A stretch of 64,000 bases of DNA from Apophysomyces variabilis (GCA_002749535.1 MZZL01000387.1:327249-391248); one strand, 5' to 3'. Shown: positions 34,608-49,290, counted from the stretch's first letter. A program made the numbers and translations. Notes: generated from the sequence alone by a model not told the origin.

Positions 34608-37477
34608 CTCTTGAAGGAAATTCTTTACGACTCACAATGTTAGAAGGGGAAAAAGGACAAACAAGAAAAGGAGGGTAATAAAAAAAAAAAGAGAACAAAG
34701 TGATAAATGGATGACGGAAAAAGACAGAACACCGCAAGAACAGAAAAAAAAAACCAACAAAAGCAGAAGAAGGGAAAATGCAAAAAGAAAGAAGAGAGAG
34801 AGAGACAGAAGGAAGCAAAAGATAACGAGAGGAGGAAAAGGGAAAGAAGAAGGGAAGAAAAGAATAAAAAAAAACAAAGCCAAGGCTAAAAAGCTAAGGG
34901 GTTCATTGGAGACTCAACTGCTCTTCGTATGTTCCCTTGCCTTTGTCTCTCTCTCTCTCTTTCTCTCTCTCTCTTTATCTGTATCTTTTGCTTTGTCTGT
35001 GTATCTCATCCCCTTTTTTCTTTAACGAACAACACTTGGAGTACCGCCTGCACTTTGTCATTGCTGATTTAATGATTGCCATTTTGACGTCTTTTCCCTC
35101 AAATACATAGGACAATGGAAAACTAATATGATAGAGACAGAAAGAAAACGAGAGAGGGAATTCAAGAATTTAGGGGGATTTGATGCAACACGCATATCCA
35201 GTACCAAAAACTACTCCAGTCCGTCTCACTTGTGTCTCCCTTTGACCCCTAACGGACTGTATGTTCATTTTCGGGTTCTCTTCAGTCAAGGAGATTCAAT
35301 AAGTCATCCCTTTCTGTCTATCTCTCTCTCTTTTTCGTTTGTTTTCCATGGTTCCTACATATCGAATGCTGCATAGACCCGTTGCCTAGCTTGTCAATTT
35401 CCTATTCCCGTGGACAGCGTTAAGAGAAAGCACCCTAATCTCTATAAAAGTCAGTATTGTTTCCCGATGTGCCACAGCAGCTATTGTTTGTGCATGTGTA
35501 CCGGAGAATATCCGGTTCTTTTGATTACTGCAGTAAAGAAAAAACCAGCCCTCACAATGAGGGAAAACAAAACACGTTATTATCTTTTTTACCGCGTAAT
35601 AAGTTAATTTATGGGTATCTGGTCAGTGCGCATCAGATGAGGGAAAAAAAAAAAGTAACGGCTTCGTTTACTAAGACGACTGGACTGCATGTGGTTTGTT
35701 TTCTTCGTGTCACGGTACATTGCTATGGTTCACCCATGATTCTCCAACGTCTTGTCAAACGAAACAAAGTTAACTCCCTTCTATCCTAACTATATCTATC
35801 ATCACCAATTTTGCCTCGGAAAGGATTTTAGAGACATTGAAGGTTTTCATGCTGTCATCTAGTTTACAAATTGACCTCTTCTCCGCTAAGATATTCATCC
35901 TGAAGTAAGAAACTCAATCATGCTCATGATCCATCCAACATACTAAAAAGAAAAAGAAAAGAAAAGCAACACTATCTGGAAACCCTAAAAATGTTTTTGT
36001 TTATAGTCCTAATACTACAAACTAGCATATTTTGTTCTATGGGAGCATTTGAAGTTTTAGCGTGCAACAGCAACAACCATTGTACTGAGATGCCAAGCTG
36101 TGTGGCACTGCATCAAACAGAAGTACTTCCCGTTCCATGCAGCAGAACCATCCCACAACTAACGTTTTCCGTGCAGTCTAGTTTGGTTCATTTTTTGCGC
36201 CCAATGCATTAAGACAAGAAATGATCTCTGGTTGGTTGTTAAACTAATTTTTTTGATCTTGGCCGTAAACAATTACACTAAGCTAGCTACGAAAAGCCAA
36301 AAACAAAAAAGCAAATAAACTTGCACTGTGACGATCCGGTGGTATCATAAAAAAGGAGCGTTAAAGTGATATAAATCCAAACATGCAAGTTTTTTTTTTA
36401 GAGAAGGCCTCGCATATGAAGAAAATGTTCAGAGCTTTTACGTAAAAAGGGATCGGAAAACCTTAAATTTTGCCCAATCCAATGAGCCTATTTTGAGGTG
36501 AGTGGTCCGCAGACGGCTGTTCGCCAATTCTGCAGTGTACAATTTGCGATTTCCACTCTTTTACGTCGTATGGTGCAACAAACAGTTTGCCCATAATGAG
36601 CCATGCTGATTTAGGGGGCGCGGATGGTCTCATGTGTCTACAGGTTATGATCGTTCAATCTTATGGTGGCAACGGTACAAGAATGGGCAATTCATCATCT
36701 TATTTGATTAGGCGTGTTATTTGGAAGTATTAACTGTAAATCTATCGTTAACATTTTGTTTTTCTATTTATCTGTGAAGCAAGGCAGGAAAGCTAGCCTT
36801 GTTACGGGGAGTAAATGATGTTAGTATCGGTTAATGTGTTAATCGCTTAACGCGATGATCCTCTTCGTTGCTCCAATAGATGTTGCTGGTAATATGGGAA
36901 AAGCTCAAACCTTCCGGTTTGTTTTTGCAAGGAAGAAGAATGGTGATGACAGTGATATTGTATGGACAAAAAGGTAGCGTTTGTGATTTTGCGGCTGTTG
37001 CGTGAGAAAGATGGACTGGAGCGCGCTTTTAGAATTTTAAATCCAGAAGTTTCCAAGAATCTGATAACGTTTTTAAATAGTCCTTAGGGAATTTAGCGGA
37101 ACACATGATGGTCAACCCCAAATGGGAGGGCGACGTAAGCTACCCATGTTAATTAGTGCCTGAAAGCAATAGCTCATCCTGCTAACTGGACCAGTTTAAG
37201 CCACAGATATTGGACCGATCGTGGTTTGTAAGCCGTCATTCGTAAAATCGATCTATATTCCCAAATCTACGGCATACACAACTTTGTGTCGCCCCATGTG
37301 CTTCGCGTCGCTTAGATCTTGTCGTTGTGGAGTAGCGGAGTTGAATTAAACAACTTATTTTTTTTATCAAGCTCTCTTATCCTCCCGAGATACGCCTTGT
37401 TTCTCTCTCTCTCTTTCTTTTTTTTTTTTCTGCTGTCTTTTTCTTTTTTAGTTCTTTGAGTCAATCATACTTTCCAT
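34608..37477. other. Gene-poor region with purine/pyrimidine tracts
   Basis: 34680-34890 is almost pure A/G on the plus strand and 34940-34980 is (CT)n. Further CT runs lie near 35320 and 37400. Frames here translate these tracts. 35400-37440 has no recognised gene; the ALDH promoter lies at its right end, with a CT/T-rich run at 37400-37450. Confidence 0.4.
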
Positions 37478-39794
<2,317 letters not shown>

Positions 39795-40534
39795 GCGTAA
39801 TTAACCCCAAAGCACTAAACAAAAACTTTTTACCCATCCTTCTATAGCATCATATTCTTTTATATTTTATATCCATTTCGTTTTCTGTGTACGGAACAAA
39901 GTGTTATTAAACGAAAAAAAGGGAAAAATTTAGTTATTAGTCATGGAGTCAACCGTGAAGGAGGAAGAAATCTCTGCGATATGAGTGTCCTGGACGTATA
40001 TTTAGTTGTACTTTGCATTTCCATCACTAAAATTGACTGTTATGATCGACAAAGAGACTGGATAAACATCTTTTAGTACGGGAAGCGATTGTATTGGATA
40101 CTACGGGACGGATCTCAGAAAGCACTCGTCTCAATTAAGTGACAAAATAGGATGCTTATTCGTTGATAAGCCAATTGACTATGCAGCAGGCAACTTGTTC
40201 AAGTATGTTCGTGTGGTATTGATCAGCCTCATCTCTCCATGGTGAAATATTCGCTAGATATGTTATACATTCGTCGTTCAAGCGACCAGTCATGCAAGAA
40301 GAAAGGGGATCGCCAAATTTTCTACACCGCAAGTGTTGTCGATTAGGTACCACCCTTTAACGCGATCCACTTTTATCCGTCCGCATTCATCGCAGTCTTG
40401 GCAATCATAACTTTCCCTTTGACTCTTAACCTACACCAAACAGGTCCTGCGATAATTTCTTTTCTTAATCGAGTTTTTCTTTCCTGTGTTGCTGCATAAA
40501 CTATTTTTTTATGTAATATATGATCTTTTCCATT
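39795..40534. other. Intergenic region between convergent genes
   Basis: 3' flanks of the ALDH gene and the 24-kDa complex I gene. No gene recognised; short frames only. Confidence 0.4.
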
Positions 40535-41514
40535 CTACAAATCAGCGCGCACTCTAAAGCCGGGGCCATAAGGTTCTTCCTTCAAAGTGGTGTAGACACC
40601 TGGTGCAGGTTCGCATGTCAAACGGCCCGACTGGGGTCCAGCCTTGATGGGCTTTCCAGCCTTCAGGTTATCCAACAAGGTTTTGGTGGTTTCTGGGGTC
40701 AAATCCTCCTATATAAACAAGAAAAGAAGGTTCAGCTTGTCTAACCTCAAATGCTAATGACATGTCAATCCGTTTTCTTTTTCTTTTTCTTACATAGTAG
40801 TCATCGTTGATGGCCATCACAGGAGCGTTCACACAAGCACCAGCACATTCAACTTCAACCAAGGTGAACATGCCATCCTTTGTCGTCTCACCCACTTCGA
40901 TTTGAAGGTTTTCCTTGATTGCATCCAAGATCTTGGTTGAACCACATCCACCCAGCTGGCATGGTGTTGTTGTGCACAATTGTAAAAAGTATTTACCCAC
41001 AGGTTGTCTAAAAGAAAAATAAAAAATTCTCCAATCCATCTTTTGCCGTCGACCAGGGGTTTTGTTGAATCTTACCTATTGTACATGGTATAGAAGGTAG
41101 CGACCTCGTACACACGCATGGGAGGAACTTCCAGCAAACGAGCCACTTCGTTCATAACCGAGATCGAGGTGAAACCATGTTGTCTCTGACCGAGATCCAA
41201 CAAAGGCATAATAGCGGCCTTCTTGTACTGAGGTGGATACTTTTTCAGAATTTCCTCGATTCTTTTCTTGTTTTCGGCGTTGAATTCGAATGGAATCTTG
41301 GGGTTGTTGTCAGGAGTGTCACGATGCTAGATAAAATTTTTTTCAGCATGGCATTCTCTCTTTTCTTTTCGGTTTTTTTTCGGTTCGATTTCAGCGTGAA
41401 AGGCTCATTTACCACAAACAACGCGTCGGACAATGCAGCAGGTGTGGAGTGCATGGTGCGTCGGGACATAGGCACCTTGGCCGCTTGTCGAACAAGAGAG
41501 CGTACAGCGTTCAT
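40535..41514 (-). CDS. NDUFV2: Complex I 24-kDa [2Fe-2S] subunit (NDUFV2/NuoE)
   Basis: Four exons: 41514-41413, 41326-41076, 41007-40794, 40708-40535 (741 nt, 246 aa), in frame. A presequence rich in Arg/Ser ([20 protein letters not shown]) targets the matrix. The mature protein shows [40 protein letters not shown], then [14 protein letters not shown] and [20 protein letters not shown]: the four cysteines (CTTTPCQ... and ...CAGAC) that bind the N1a iron-sulfur cluster. It belongs to the NADH-dehydrogenase module of respiratory complex I; length and layout are those of fungal homologues. Its presence indicates a lineage that keeps complex I. Confidence 0.95.
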
Positions 41515-42627
41515 TAAGAGAAAAGCTTTCCAAGAGAAGGGGGGTGGGTGGGGTTTAAACAGTGGGCAAAGGGCAACGGAGATGTGCACGATAAACGTAC
41601 TTTTTTTTTGCGTTCCTTTGAGACGACGCCCCGCTCGAACAAAATGGCAGTAAACAAGTGACGTAATCGCAAGCAAGCCATTGGGGGGAACTTTGAGTTC
41701 GGCCTGTTTACGCGCACAACATTGGTGCACGCCAATTCTGTAATATATTTGTTTTTCCGCCAGGATCGTCACTTCATCCAGCCTTCTGGTTTGGGATCTA
41801 TATCATCCCAACACTAAATTTTAACCCTTTGGAAACGATTCTGTTTCTGGAGTGAACTACAACAGAATCCGCTAAACCATCGGTGTTGCCGGGAATAAAG
41901 GAAAGCACTAGATTCTGCCGTTGCTACGCATTAATATAAAAGTGGTGTCATTGGCCAATATCCCAACCTGAACGTTTTCTTTCTATGCACTGCACTTTAA
42001 TAGTATGCCAAATTCTGATTATCTGATATTTACAGTTTAAAGTGGGCGCTGAACACAGAAAACTAGGTGCCACTTTTGGTATGACACAGAGTTCTAAAAG
42101 CCTCATTTCCCAAGATTACCATCTTTTCCTTAGCTACACGATACAATGTCATCATATAGTTCATCGGCGTGTGAGTGCTGACGCTTTTTCCTGCTTTAGT
42201 CTGCCCTTTTAGTATCCTTGCACCTTGCTAATCAATGTGAATTCTGTTCCAATGGACGAAAGCTCGTTCTGCAACATAGTACAGCCATTGCGTGTCTCCA
42301 TAACTGGTAGTAATCATGCTTTCCTTTTGAATGATGCTGTGTGACAACCTTTATGCGTCACGCATTGAAGTTGTTGCATGAGGTTATCATACATACAAAA
42401 AAAGAAAAAGGTCAATTTGTGCAAAAAAAGTAAAAAAAAAAGGTCCAATTTTAAAGGAGGCCATTCATTTCTGCAGAAGTGAACAGCATTCAACTGCAAA
42501 TGGTAGGAATATCATTTTTACTAATATGCACAAAAGTCATATTTTTTTTGGGATATGATTATTATCTGCCGCGTGTCTCCTGTAAAACTCAAGTCCAAAG
42601 CGTTCATCGAACGAAAGGTCACCAACT
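41515..42627. other. Intergenic region, no gene seen
   Basis: The 5' flank of the 24-kDa subunit gene (with a short A/T-rich segment) and the 3' flank of the AIG1-like gene. Frames in 41514-41772 are shadows extending out of exon 1. Confidence 0.4.
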
Positions 42628-43349
42628 TAAACGATCTTTGCCTTTGGTTTGGGATGCAATCGAGCATGAACCATGGCAGCTGTCAAAAATTCCTGTTATG
42701 TTTAACATGCCCAGTCCTCTTCTTTGTTGTTTGTCTCTTTCACTTTTACCTGATTCGTAAATGATCCAACTTAATGTGCCACAGGATCCGTAAAACGCCA
42801 GACGGCTTAATGTGGTAAAATCGTTCAAGAAGGGATAGGGCCAGTAACCATTTCGACTATAACAGAACCAGGACCAAAGATAGTAAAACGCCGTGAATCC
42901 ATAGATGGCAACCACATGGCGAACTGATCGCTTAAATTCTACGTTGAACACCAAAAAATCGAGCCATAGAATCACAGCCGGATTCAGATGGAGGGCGCAG
43001 TCGACATACATCGGGATAGGAGGGACATCCTTTGGCGTTAACAAATGCGGATCCATCAAGAACATAATCCAGTAAACCAGACTGATCATGCCTTCCATCT
43101 AGCCTTTGGATTAGTATATCTTCTTCTTCTGGATTTTAGAAAGATATTCTTGTTATGTACCGGTCCAGCCAAGTGTAGGATGACCTCGTATGTCACTGAC
43201 CAAAAAAAAAATAGATTAGAATCCGTCCAATTCATTGGTCAAGGGGGGCAAAGGGCGTTGGAAGGTTCGTGCAAGGAAAGGGGGTTGGGAAGGAGTTTGC
43301 GGCAACAAGGGAACCATAAGGGGATGGAGGGCAAAAGGGAGAAGAATCC

Positions 43350-43380
<31 letters not shown>

Positions 43381-43723
43381 AAAAAAAAAGCGTATTGTTA
43401 TCGTATTAACTTTGTTTCGCTCTTTACCTGGTAAAATGCCGGGTATGATAAAGCGTAACAGTCTCAAAAAGAAGGCCAAGGTAGCCGTAGTCAGACCCAT
43501 GATGGTAAGGTACTGCAGACCGAGGAAGAACATCATTTAAGCCCAAAAAAGCGTCTTATCAACAGCCTATGATGTGATTTACCTGAAAGTGGCCACCAAA
43601 ACCAACAGCATATGGATTTTCATATACAAAGTTGACGCAATAGAGGGCATATAGATTAGAGGCGAATCCTACGGTATTGAGAAGCACGCTTGTTGGGTGC
43701 GAATAGTGATTCTGTTGGACCAT
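42628..43723 (-). CDS. FAR-17a/AIG1-like multispanning membrane protein
   Basis: Exons 43723-43583, 43512-43428, 43195-43161 and a final coding part from 43098 join in frame. The protein starts MVQQNHYSHPTSVLLNTVGF and has ~6 hydrophobic segments (YLTIMGLTTATLAFFLRLLR; MEGMISLVYWIMFLMDP; NPAVILWLDFLVF; VVAIYGFTAFYYLWSWFC). VDCALHLNPAVIL and NGYWPYPFLN fit the AIG1/FAR-17a family; mammalian members AIG1 and ADTRP are threonine hydrolases of FAHFA lipids, with the conserved His in the 'LH' block. The 3' end is ambiguous. A donor after YESG (near 42700) can join an acceptor giving a 3' exon ending at 42628, or another ending at 42619, or the frame reads through to a nearby stop. Exon 3 is only 35 nt. 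Confidence 0.7.
43352..43378. repeat. (GA)n microsatellite in an intron
   Basis: About 12 GA dinucleotides in the intron between exons 2 and 3 of the AIG1-like gene. Confidence 0.8.
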
Positions 43724-45549
43724 CGTCTAAAAAAGGGGATAAAGGAAGACAAACGGGAAAGAAAAGAGTTCGATGCTGATTGGGGCGGAAGAGATAATGT
43801 ACGCCTCTCTTTTCGTTGTTCCTTCCTTCTTCTCTGTCCCCTTGTTCATCGTCACGGGCCCATGCTTTTTTACCCTTATTCTACCTTTCATTAGAAAACT
43901 TGTTATCCTTGAGACCCAAAGGCTACATGAAGCTATCCAATTATCCCCCAATCTCTCTCACATCTCATATCTCTTAATGAAGGATGAAAAAAGGGAGTAA
44001 CGTCCGAGGGCAATAGGAAGTAACCCTCTCTAGGTCATGTCATTCCTCGTCCTCAAATGACAGATACCGGGCTTTCATTTTGTATATCAAACCTAGATTG
44101 TTAAAGACTAACTAGAACTTTGAATTGACTGGTCAGATGTACCCCTTTTCTGAAATGAAAAAGAAAGGGTTGGAAAAACTCGGCAAAAGAGCGGTGCTTC
44201 AACGGACTTTTAAATGTATCAAAAACCATATTGCCATAAAGCACGGTTTTTCCTCCTTATAGTCATCATTCAATACAAAGCATACCGACAAGCTCCCTCA
44301 GATAATCTGTATTCGAGTCAACTGTTTGATCTTTACACTTCAGAGAGATGGTATGATGCGGTGTATGTATATGAAAATAGCTGCAAGTGAGCCATTATGG
44401 CTCATCTACGTTGGGCACCTTCAAAGATCTCCTATTTCACGATCGCCCGTATGACCACATTAGGTCATCAGTCCCAGTGACAAGGGAGGGGCCTTTCACT
44501 AAGGTACGGTCACATTTAGTTGCGTCCTTATATAATGTATCAAACTGCTATGAATACTTCGCATGCATAATCGTTATGACACATATAGTGACAAGCACTA
44601 CTAAAGATAGTGTCAAAACTCTTTTCAAATACGTTGAGTGGAGTATGGAATGAAAATTATCATATTAAGTACGCTAGTTGTCCAAGTTCTTAAGCAAGTG
44701 TTGTTACGGATCTTGAATCACGGTGAGCTCTATCAGTTCATGGGTAAAATTGAAGGCATAGATGGATCATAGGTCTTGAAACCTTTGAAAAAATCCGTAG
44801 GTAGCTTTCTCGTACTTCTCATGCAGAGACGCGCTTGCTTTGCGTTTCATCTATTCAGTCAGTACAATAGTTTCTAGTTGAGCCTGTTCTTACTGCATCT
44901 AACAGACACCGGTAGAATAAAACCGACAACGCAATGGTAATGAAAATTTCAGAGGGGGGCACAAAGGGTGCGCTTCTGTAATATTGAAGACCATCACTGG
45001 GGTCATTGAACTAGGGTGTACAAAGCATAACAAGCCATATTCCACATGCTAAGCAGAGCACAGCGTAATTCGCAAACCCTTTGGAGCATTCCAAGCAAGC
45101 AAAACTACGACAGAAATACCAAGAATGATAATACTCTCACGTCAAGAACATTAATTAGCTTTGTAGAACTGATAGGGACATCATACTAAACGGACATCGG
45201 CAATAATAGACAGGGAAAGGAGACGAACAAGTTATATCGCAAACATGTGGTATTTTATTTACGTTAACGTGAAGATCGTTGCTTTTCTAACCTTATTCCT
45301 TTTCGTCGTCTTCCTATGGACTTTTGCGCGGGCCACTATATATAACGTATATTTCGGTGTCATTAATAAGAATACTATCGACCCACCTTCGCTGTTGCTT
45401 GGTGCTGGTACGCAAGGAGGGATGGTAATCCCTGGCTCGTCTATCGAAGCAAGGAAGCCAAGGCGCTCCATCTCGCGTTCACCTAATGCAGATTGATCCG
45501 GCTATATCATCGTTCAACGGCTCTCTGCGGTGATAGCGATTAGCGTACA
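43724..45549. other. Gene-poor region
   Basis: No supported gene. Frames at 43697-44000, 44387-44653 and 45245-45496 have no domain and no splice context. Probably spacer plus decayed repeats. Confidence 0.35.
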
Positions 45550-46070
45550 TTAAGTTGAATCATATCCATCACATACCCTTGTTAACAAAAACTTCAACAA
45601 CTCTATTACTTTTGAAAATTCCCTCTCATCGTTGGAAATTTCAAATTCTAGGGTCTGTCTAACGCGACACATATATCCGGCAGGGACTTCCAAGAAGCAT
45701 ACCTGTACTTTGTTTCCTATGAAATCATAAGTAGCATGAGTCTAACCACAAGTCCATTACCCCTGAATACATAGCCAACGAGCAAAAGTTCACGAGCGAT
45801 GTTGGTGCAGCTACTCATACGGTCCAGATCATGTAGCATCATATCTTTGAGGATCTTTGGAACTTTAAGATCTCTCTCGTATATGAATTTTGAAGCTGCG
45901 GGCGAAATTGCTCGACTAGCCTCTCCGCAGGCCAATTTAAACTCTTTGAAGCAAATAATGAGATCGCATCTCCGCCCATACTTCTGTCTCTGACCCTGCA
46001 AAGAAATTCCTTTGTTCTTTCGACTTGCGGTGCCTTGACAACGTAATTCACCTCTTTCAGTAACATGGCT
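45550..46070 (-). pseudogene. Relic of a repeated Mucoromycota ORF family ('GRRCDLII' family)
   Basis: Minus-strand frame 46001-45717 reads GRRCDLIICFKEFKLACGEA, KFIYERDLKVPKILKDMMLH, and ends at a stop near 45717. Just downstream another frame continues with VCFLEVPAGYMCRVRQTLEF then FSKVIELLKFLLTRVCDGYD. I recognise this order (GRRCDxII ... KDML ... VxGxxxxG ... EVP ... LxxLL) from multicopy hypothetical proteins in Mucorales genomes. The frameshift between the two parts and the missing N-terminus make it a relic. Function unknown. Confidence 0.45.
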
Positions 46071-46500
46071 TTCTGCGTCCTCTAAGGTAGATACCCTATA
46101 CCGTCGGCATAATAAGAAAACATGTTGAACAAACTATGCGTCCATGCATTAGGGTACCATAAAACAGAAGGCTCTTATTATGCTATCTCGCGCAAACATT
46201 CCTGGTAAAAATATAATGCTTGCTCTATTGCCGTATTTATGCAAAACCATCAAATCAGTGTCGCCTTCTTCTCCTCTCCTTTCTAACTGCAGAGAGTCCT
46301 TTGCGGCTTTTCAATTGCATCTCTGATGGCGATAACGCCTAATGCGTTCACGATGACGCGTAACCGGCATAGGAAGAGAAAAAAGGAAAGAAAGGGGCCC
46401 CGATATGGAGGAAAGATGCGGCTGTTCAAAAAATGATTTGAACCTACTTGAAACGCCGCAATTCTGTTTTGATTCATTTCGCCGACTGCAACATTTCCTT

Positions 46501-46674
46501 ATGGCACTGCCTAATCTTTGGAAAATCTATTCCTCATTTCGCACACCAGAAGAAGAACGCCAGTTCTCGCGTTCAGCTTTCTTCAAGTTCAGTGGTTATA
46601 TTCTTTCCTGCATTGTCATGGCAGCATTGGCTTCGCGCTACAGCAACAAGACCAAGATGTTGGGATCAGCATGA
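46501..46674 (+). CDS. Small single-pass membrane protein, unrecognised
   Basis: From the ATG at 46501 a 57-residue protein reads MALPNLWKIYSSFRTPEEER then FSRSAFFKFSGYILSCIVMA and ALASRYSNKTKMLGSA. It has one clear transmembrane segment (residues ~29-47) flanked by basic residues, the size and layout of tail-anchored or small mitochondrial outer-membrane (TOM-like) proteins, but I cannot assign a family. The frame is open upstream to 46405; I chose the later ATG because the sequence before it is Cys-rich and unlike the rest. An upstream exon is possible. Confidence 0.45.
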   Translation: MALPNLWKIYSSFRTPEEERQFSRSAFFKFSGYILSCIVMAALASRYSNKTKMLGSA

Positions 46675-46947
46675 CACGATAGCCCTTTTTATTCCCCTTT
46701 TCCTTCTTTTTCTTAGATGAACTCCTGCCATATAAACACGCACAGACATACCACGCAAGAAAAGGGGTTTTTGTTTTTCTTTTTTTTTTGTCTTTATCCT
46801 ATTTGTACACAATATGAAAGAAAATAAAAGTTCATTTTTTAGCTAATAATAAATAAAAATTGGCCAGATACGAAGAAAGCAAGTAAACGAAGAGAATGAT
46901 AAAGCGATGCACTTATTTTTGGCTTTTGCAAGAAGAAAGAGAGAGGC
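46675..46947. other. 3' intergenic spacer
   Basis: Converging 3' ends. It contains a T-rich run near 46770-46790 and an AATAAA-like signal around 46850. Under 300 bp; nothing else. Confidence 0.4.
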
Positions 46948-48098
46948 TTATTCGAAAGCAAAAATGCGATAGGCAGGGATGCCGTAAACAGAGAATCCCA
47001 TGGCTTTGGCCATTTTGGCGAATCCTTCTGTGTCCAATTGGTGTTTATAAACAAAGGATGGAAAGTTGGCGCCTTCACGATGGACATGGGCCTTGACTAA
47101 AGTAAATGTTCCCCCGACAGCATCCAGTGGAACCTTGTATTCCTTTCCAAGATGGGTTGGCATATCAACCATCTAACAGAAAGAACAGAGTTAATTTTTT
47201 TTAGTTTGGTTACTAAGATTAGCCAAGAAAAATTAGTTGTCGCTTACCAACTGGCGATCCTCCGCTAATTTAAAATGATGTTTCATGGTTAGTCTCATTA
47301 AGAAGAAAGAAAAGAAAAAAAGTTTGAGAAGCCCTTACCATCTAACCACACGATTTGTGGATCCACTTCCAACTGTTTTCTCAAAGAGTCGTCGGTTTCT
47401 TGCCAATTATTTCGGTCATAAGCCCAAAAAACGTCCGGGTCTCGATCAAGAAGACAGTTTGGTACGACCACGTCGGCGTCGATCTTTGTTAAATCCTCAA
47501 AAATAGTCGGAGGGTACCAACTCAGGTTCGGGTCGATCCAAGCAATCCAGCGATTGTCATGGTCCTGAAGTGCCGCCGTCAACAAAAAGTTTCGCGCCCG
47601 TGCTAGCATCGACCGTCGTTGAACAAGTGAGTCATAGTTGCCATTGTCCTTGTTCACATGGAAATCATGTTGAAACACGCGAATAGTATGGAAACGTTTC
47701 AACCACTGATATTGGTATTTCTGCGCCAGTTGCTCCACCTGAAGTTGCGTACCTTCGTCCTGACTGGGCAAGAGCAGCCCGATACTTATCAGATGATTTG
47801 GATAGGTTGTTTGATCGAGCAGCTCAAAATAACGATCCAAATGAGTCGGATCGAGAACAGGGGTCAAGACCAGAATCCGTTCACCCCGTGCTTTTGCTTG
47901 ATTGGTTGCATCCAGGTCATTCAAGTTTAGGTATCGATATTCGCTGATCGGTGCAGGTTCGACTGATCGACCGAAGTGGCTGCACTGCAACCTCCGGATT
48001 GGCAGATGAAGGTATACGAAAACGCATGCAATAAGCAGTAATGCGCTCAGGATAATCAATCGTCGATTACCACGAACGCTACTAATGCCTGCCGACAT
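46948..48098 (-). CDS. Mannosyltransferase of the Anp1/Mnn9/Van1 family
   Basis: Three exons: 48098-47339, 47264-47248 (17 nt) and 47172-46948 (1002 nt, 333 aa), in frame. An ACTAACC branch-like motif lies before the micro-exon. It is a type II membrane protein: short N-terminus (MSAGISSVRGNRR), anchor LIILSALLLIACVFVYLHLP, then a luminal GT62-like domain: RILVLTPVLDPTHLDRYFEL, SLVQRRSMLARARNFLLTAA, RWIAWIDPNLSWYPPTIFED, ADVVVPNCLL, and the C-terminal NFPSFVYKHQLDTEGFAKMA, GFSVYGIPAYRIFAFE. Anp1/Mnn9/Van1 proteins form Golgi M-Pol complexes that extend the alpha-1,6-mannan backbone of N-glycans. The usual acidic metal-binding motif after 'W..W.D' appears here as DPN rather than a DxD. Confidence 0.85.
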
Positions 48099-48524
48099 GA
48101 GCTTAGCAATAAATACAAATAGGAAAAAAGAAAGAAGAAGAAGAAGGGAAAAAAAGAAGAAGAGAGAAAAAGATAGAACGAAAGAAGAAAACAACAACAA
48201 AAAAGAGGAGATGAGGTAACGCAAACCATTTCATCCGAGCTGAGTTTTTAAGCCCAAAATAACATTTGGAGGGTGTAGATCCTTTTTGTCATCCATCCTC
48301 ATCCATCGTCTCATAATATTTGGGGCTTTTTCCTCTTTAACCTTATCCTGATTGAGTAACTAACCACAACAATATTATATATAACAAGGGATGTTTTTCC
48401 GTATTTTTTATGTACAATACATGGATAAATGTATATAAGAGAGGTGTGTGTGTCTGTATATATGATATGTATGAGTGGTGTATAAACATTCGTTCGCCAA
48501 ACAAACAAAAGAAAAAGGCATGGC
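48099..48524. other. Spacer between two minus-strand genes
   Basis: The 5' flank of the Mnn9-like gene: a strongly purine-rich plus strand at 48120-48210, i.e. a pyrimidine-rich promoter on the coding strand. Then the AT-rich 3' flank of the SWIRM gene. Confidence 0.4.
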
Positions 48525-49290
48525 TCATTTGGGCCCGAGCCAACCAAGGCGGTTGAAAACGCTCCAAAGTAAGCTAACCTTGTTTACATCAATGCGGCAT
48601 AGCTTTTGGGCATCCGATTTACGAAACGCTCGACGTGCCTTTGCTGATTCTTGAGCAGCGAGTACCAATGTACGTTTGCATTTTAGATATTGCTCAGGTG
48701 TGAGTCGTAAGGTTGACGCAATGCTGATTTCGGAGGGGTGCAATTTATTATAGTAAGGGAATGATTGGATCGCCAATGGAGACCCTAAAAATCAAATCAA
48801 ATCAAACGACAAAAGAAAAGAGAGAAAAAGGTTGAATAACCGGCAAAACTTGAAAGCATTTGTTTTCTTCTATTGCTGTTTTACCTTTCCATACGATGCG
48901 GACGCCTGGTCTATTTTCAAACACTTGAACGGATGGCACCCACGCTTTATCAAACACGAGGGCATCATCTACAGTAACATCCACCTGATCATACGCAGCA
49001 GCTGCAGTTGTTTTGGCTTTCTTTGTTGTTGCGGCGATCTCTGTCTTTTCGGTACGAGTACGAATAAAAAAGTTCATGGTAAATGCTCCCGGCGTGGCGG
49101 GTGGATAGGATCGATGTGGCACGGTTTTCCTTCTCCGATGTGATCGAACCATGGCGCGAGGATATCTCAATTCGTTGTAACGGATTGAAAAATCAGAGCT
49201 ACTAGTACCACTACTACAGCTGTCAAAAGACGGTGATCTTTTTGCTTGAAGTTTAGGTGTGACAGGAGGAGACAAAGGGTTTTGAAACAT
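48525..49290 (-). CDS. SWIRM-domain protein (Fun19-like)
   Basis: Two exons, 49290-48885 and 48784-48525 (666 nt, 221 aa), in frame. The N-terminal ~135 residues are Ser/Pro/Lys-rich (MFQNPLSPPVTPKLQAKRSP). The C-terminal ~85 residues form a SWIRM domain: KLHPSEISIASTLRLTPEQY, LKCKRTLVLAAQES, FRKSDAQKLCRIDVNKVSLL and WSVFNRLGWLGP. SWIRM is a helical module of chromatin proteins (Swi3, LSD1, Ada2). The layout, a disordered N-terminus plus a C-terminal SWIRM alone, matches yeast Fun19 and S. pombe Laf1/Laf2-type proteins, the latter linked to the Clr6 histone deacetylase complex. The specific role here is inferred. Confidence 0.85.

Noticed and set aside
34632..35025. Leu/Phe-rich or Lys/Arg-rich frames
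   Set aside because: Translations of purine/pyrimidine tracts and (CT)n repeats.
41245..41772. A 175-codon minus-strand frame as one protein
   Set aside because: It is exon 1 of the 24-kDa subunit extended through intron and upstream DNA; splicing restores the known protein.
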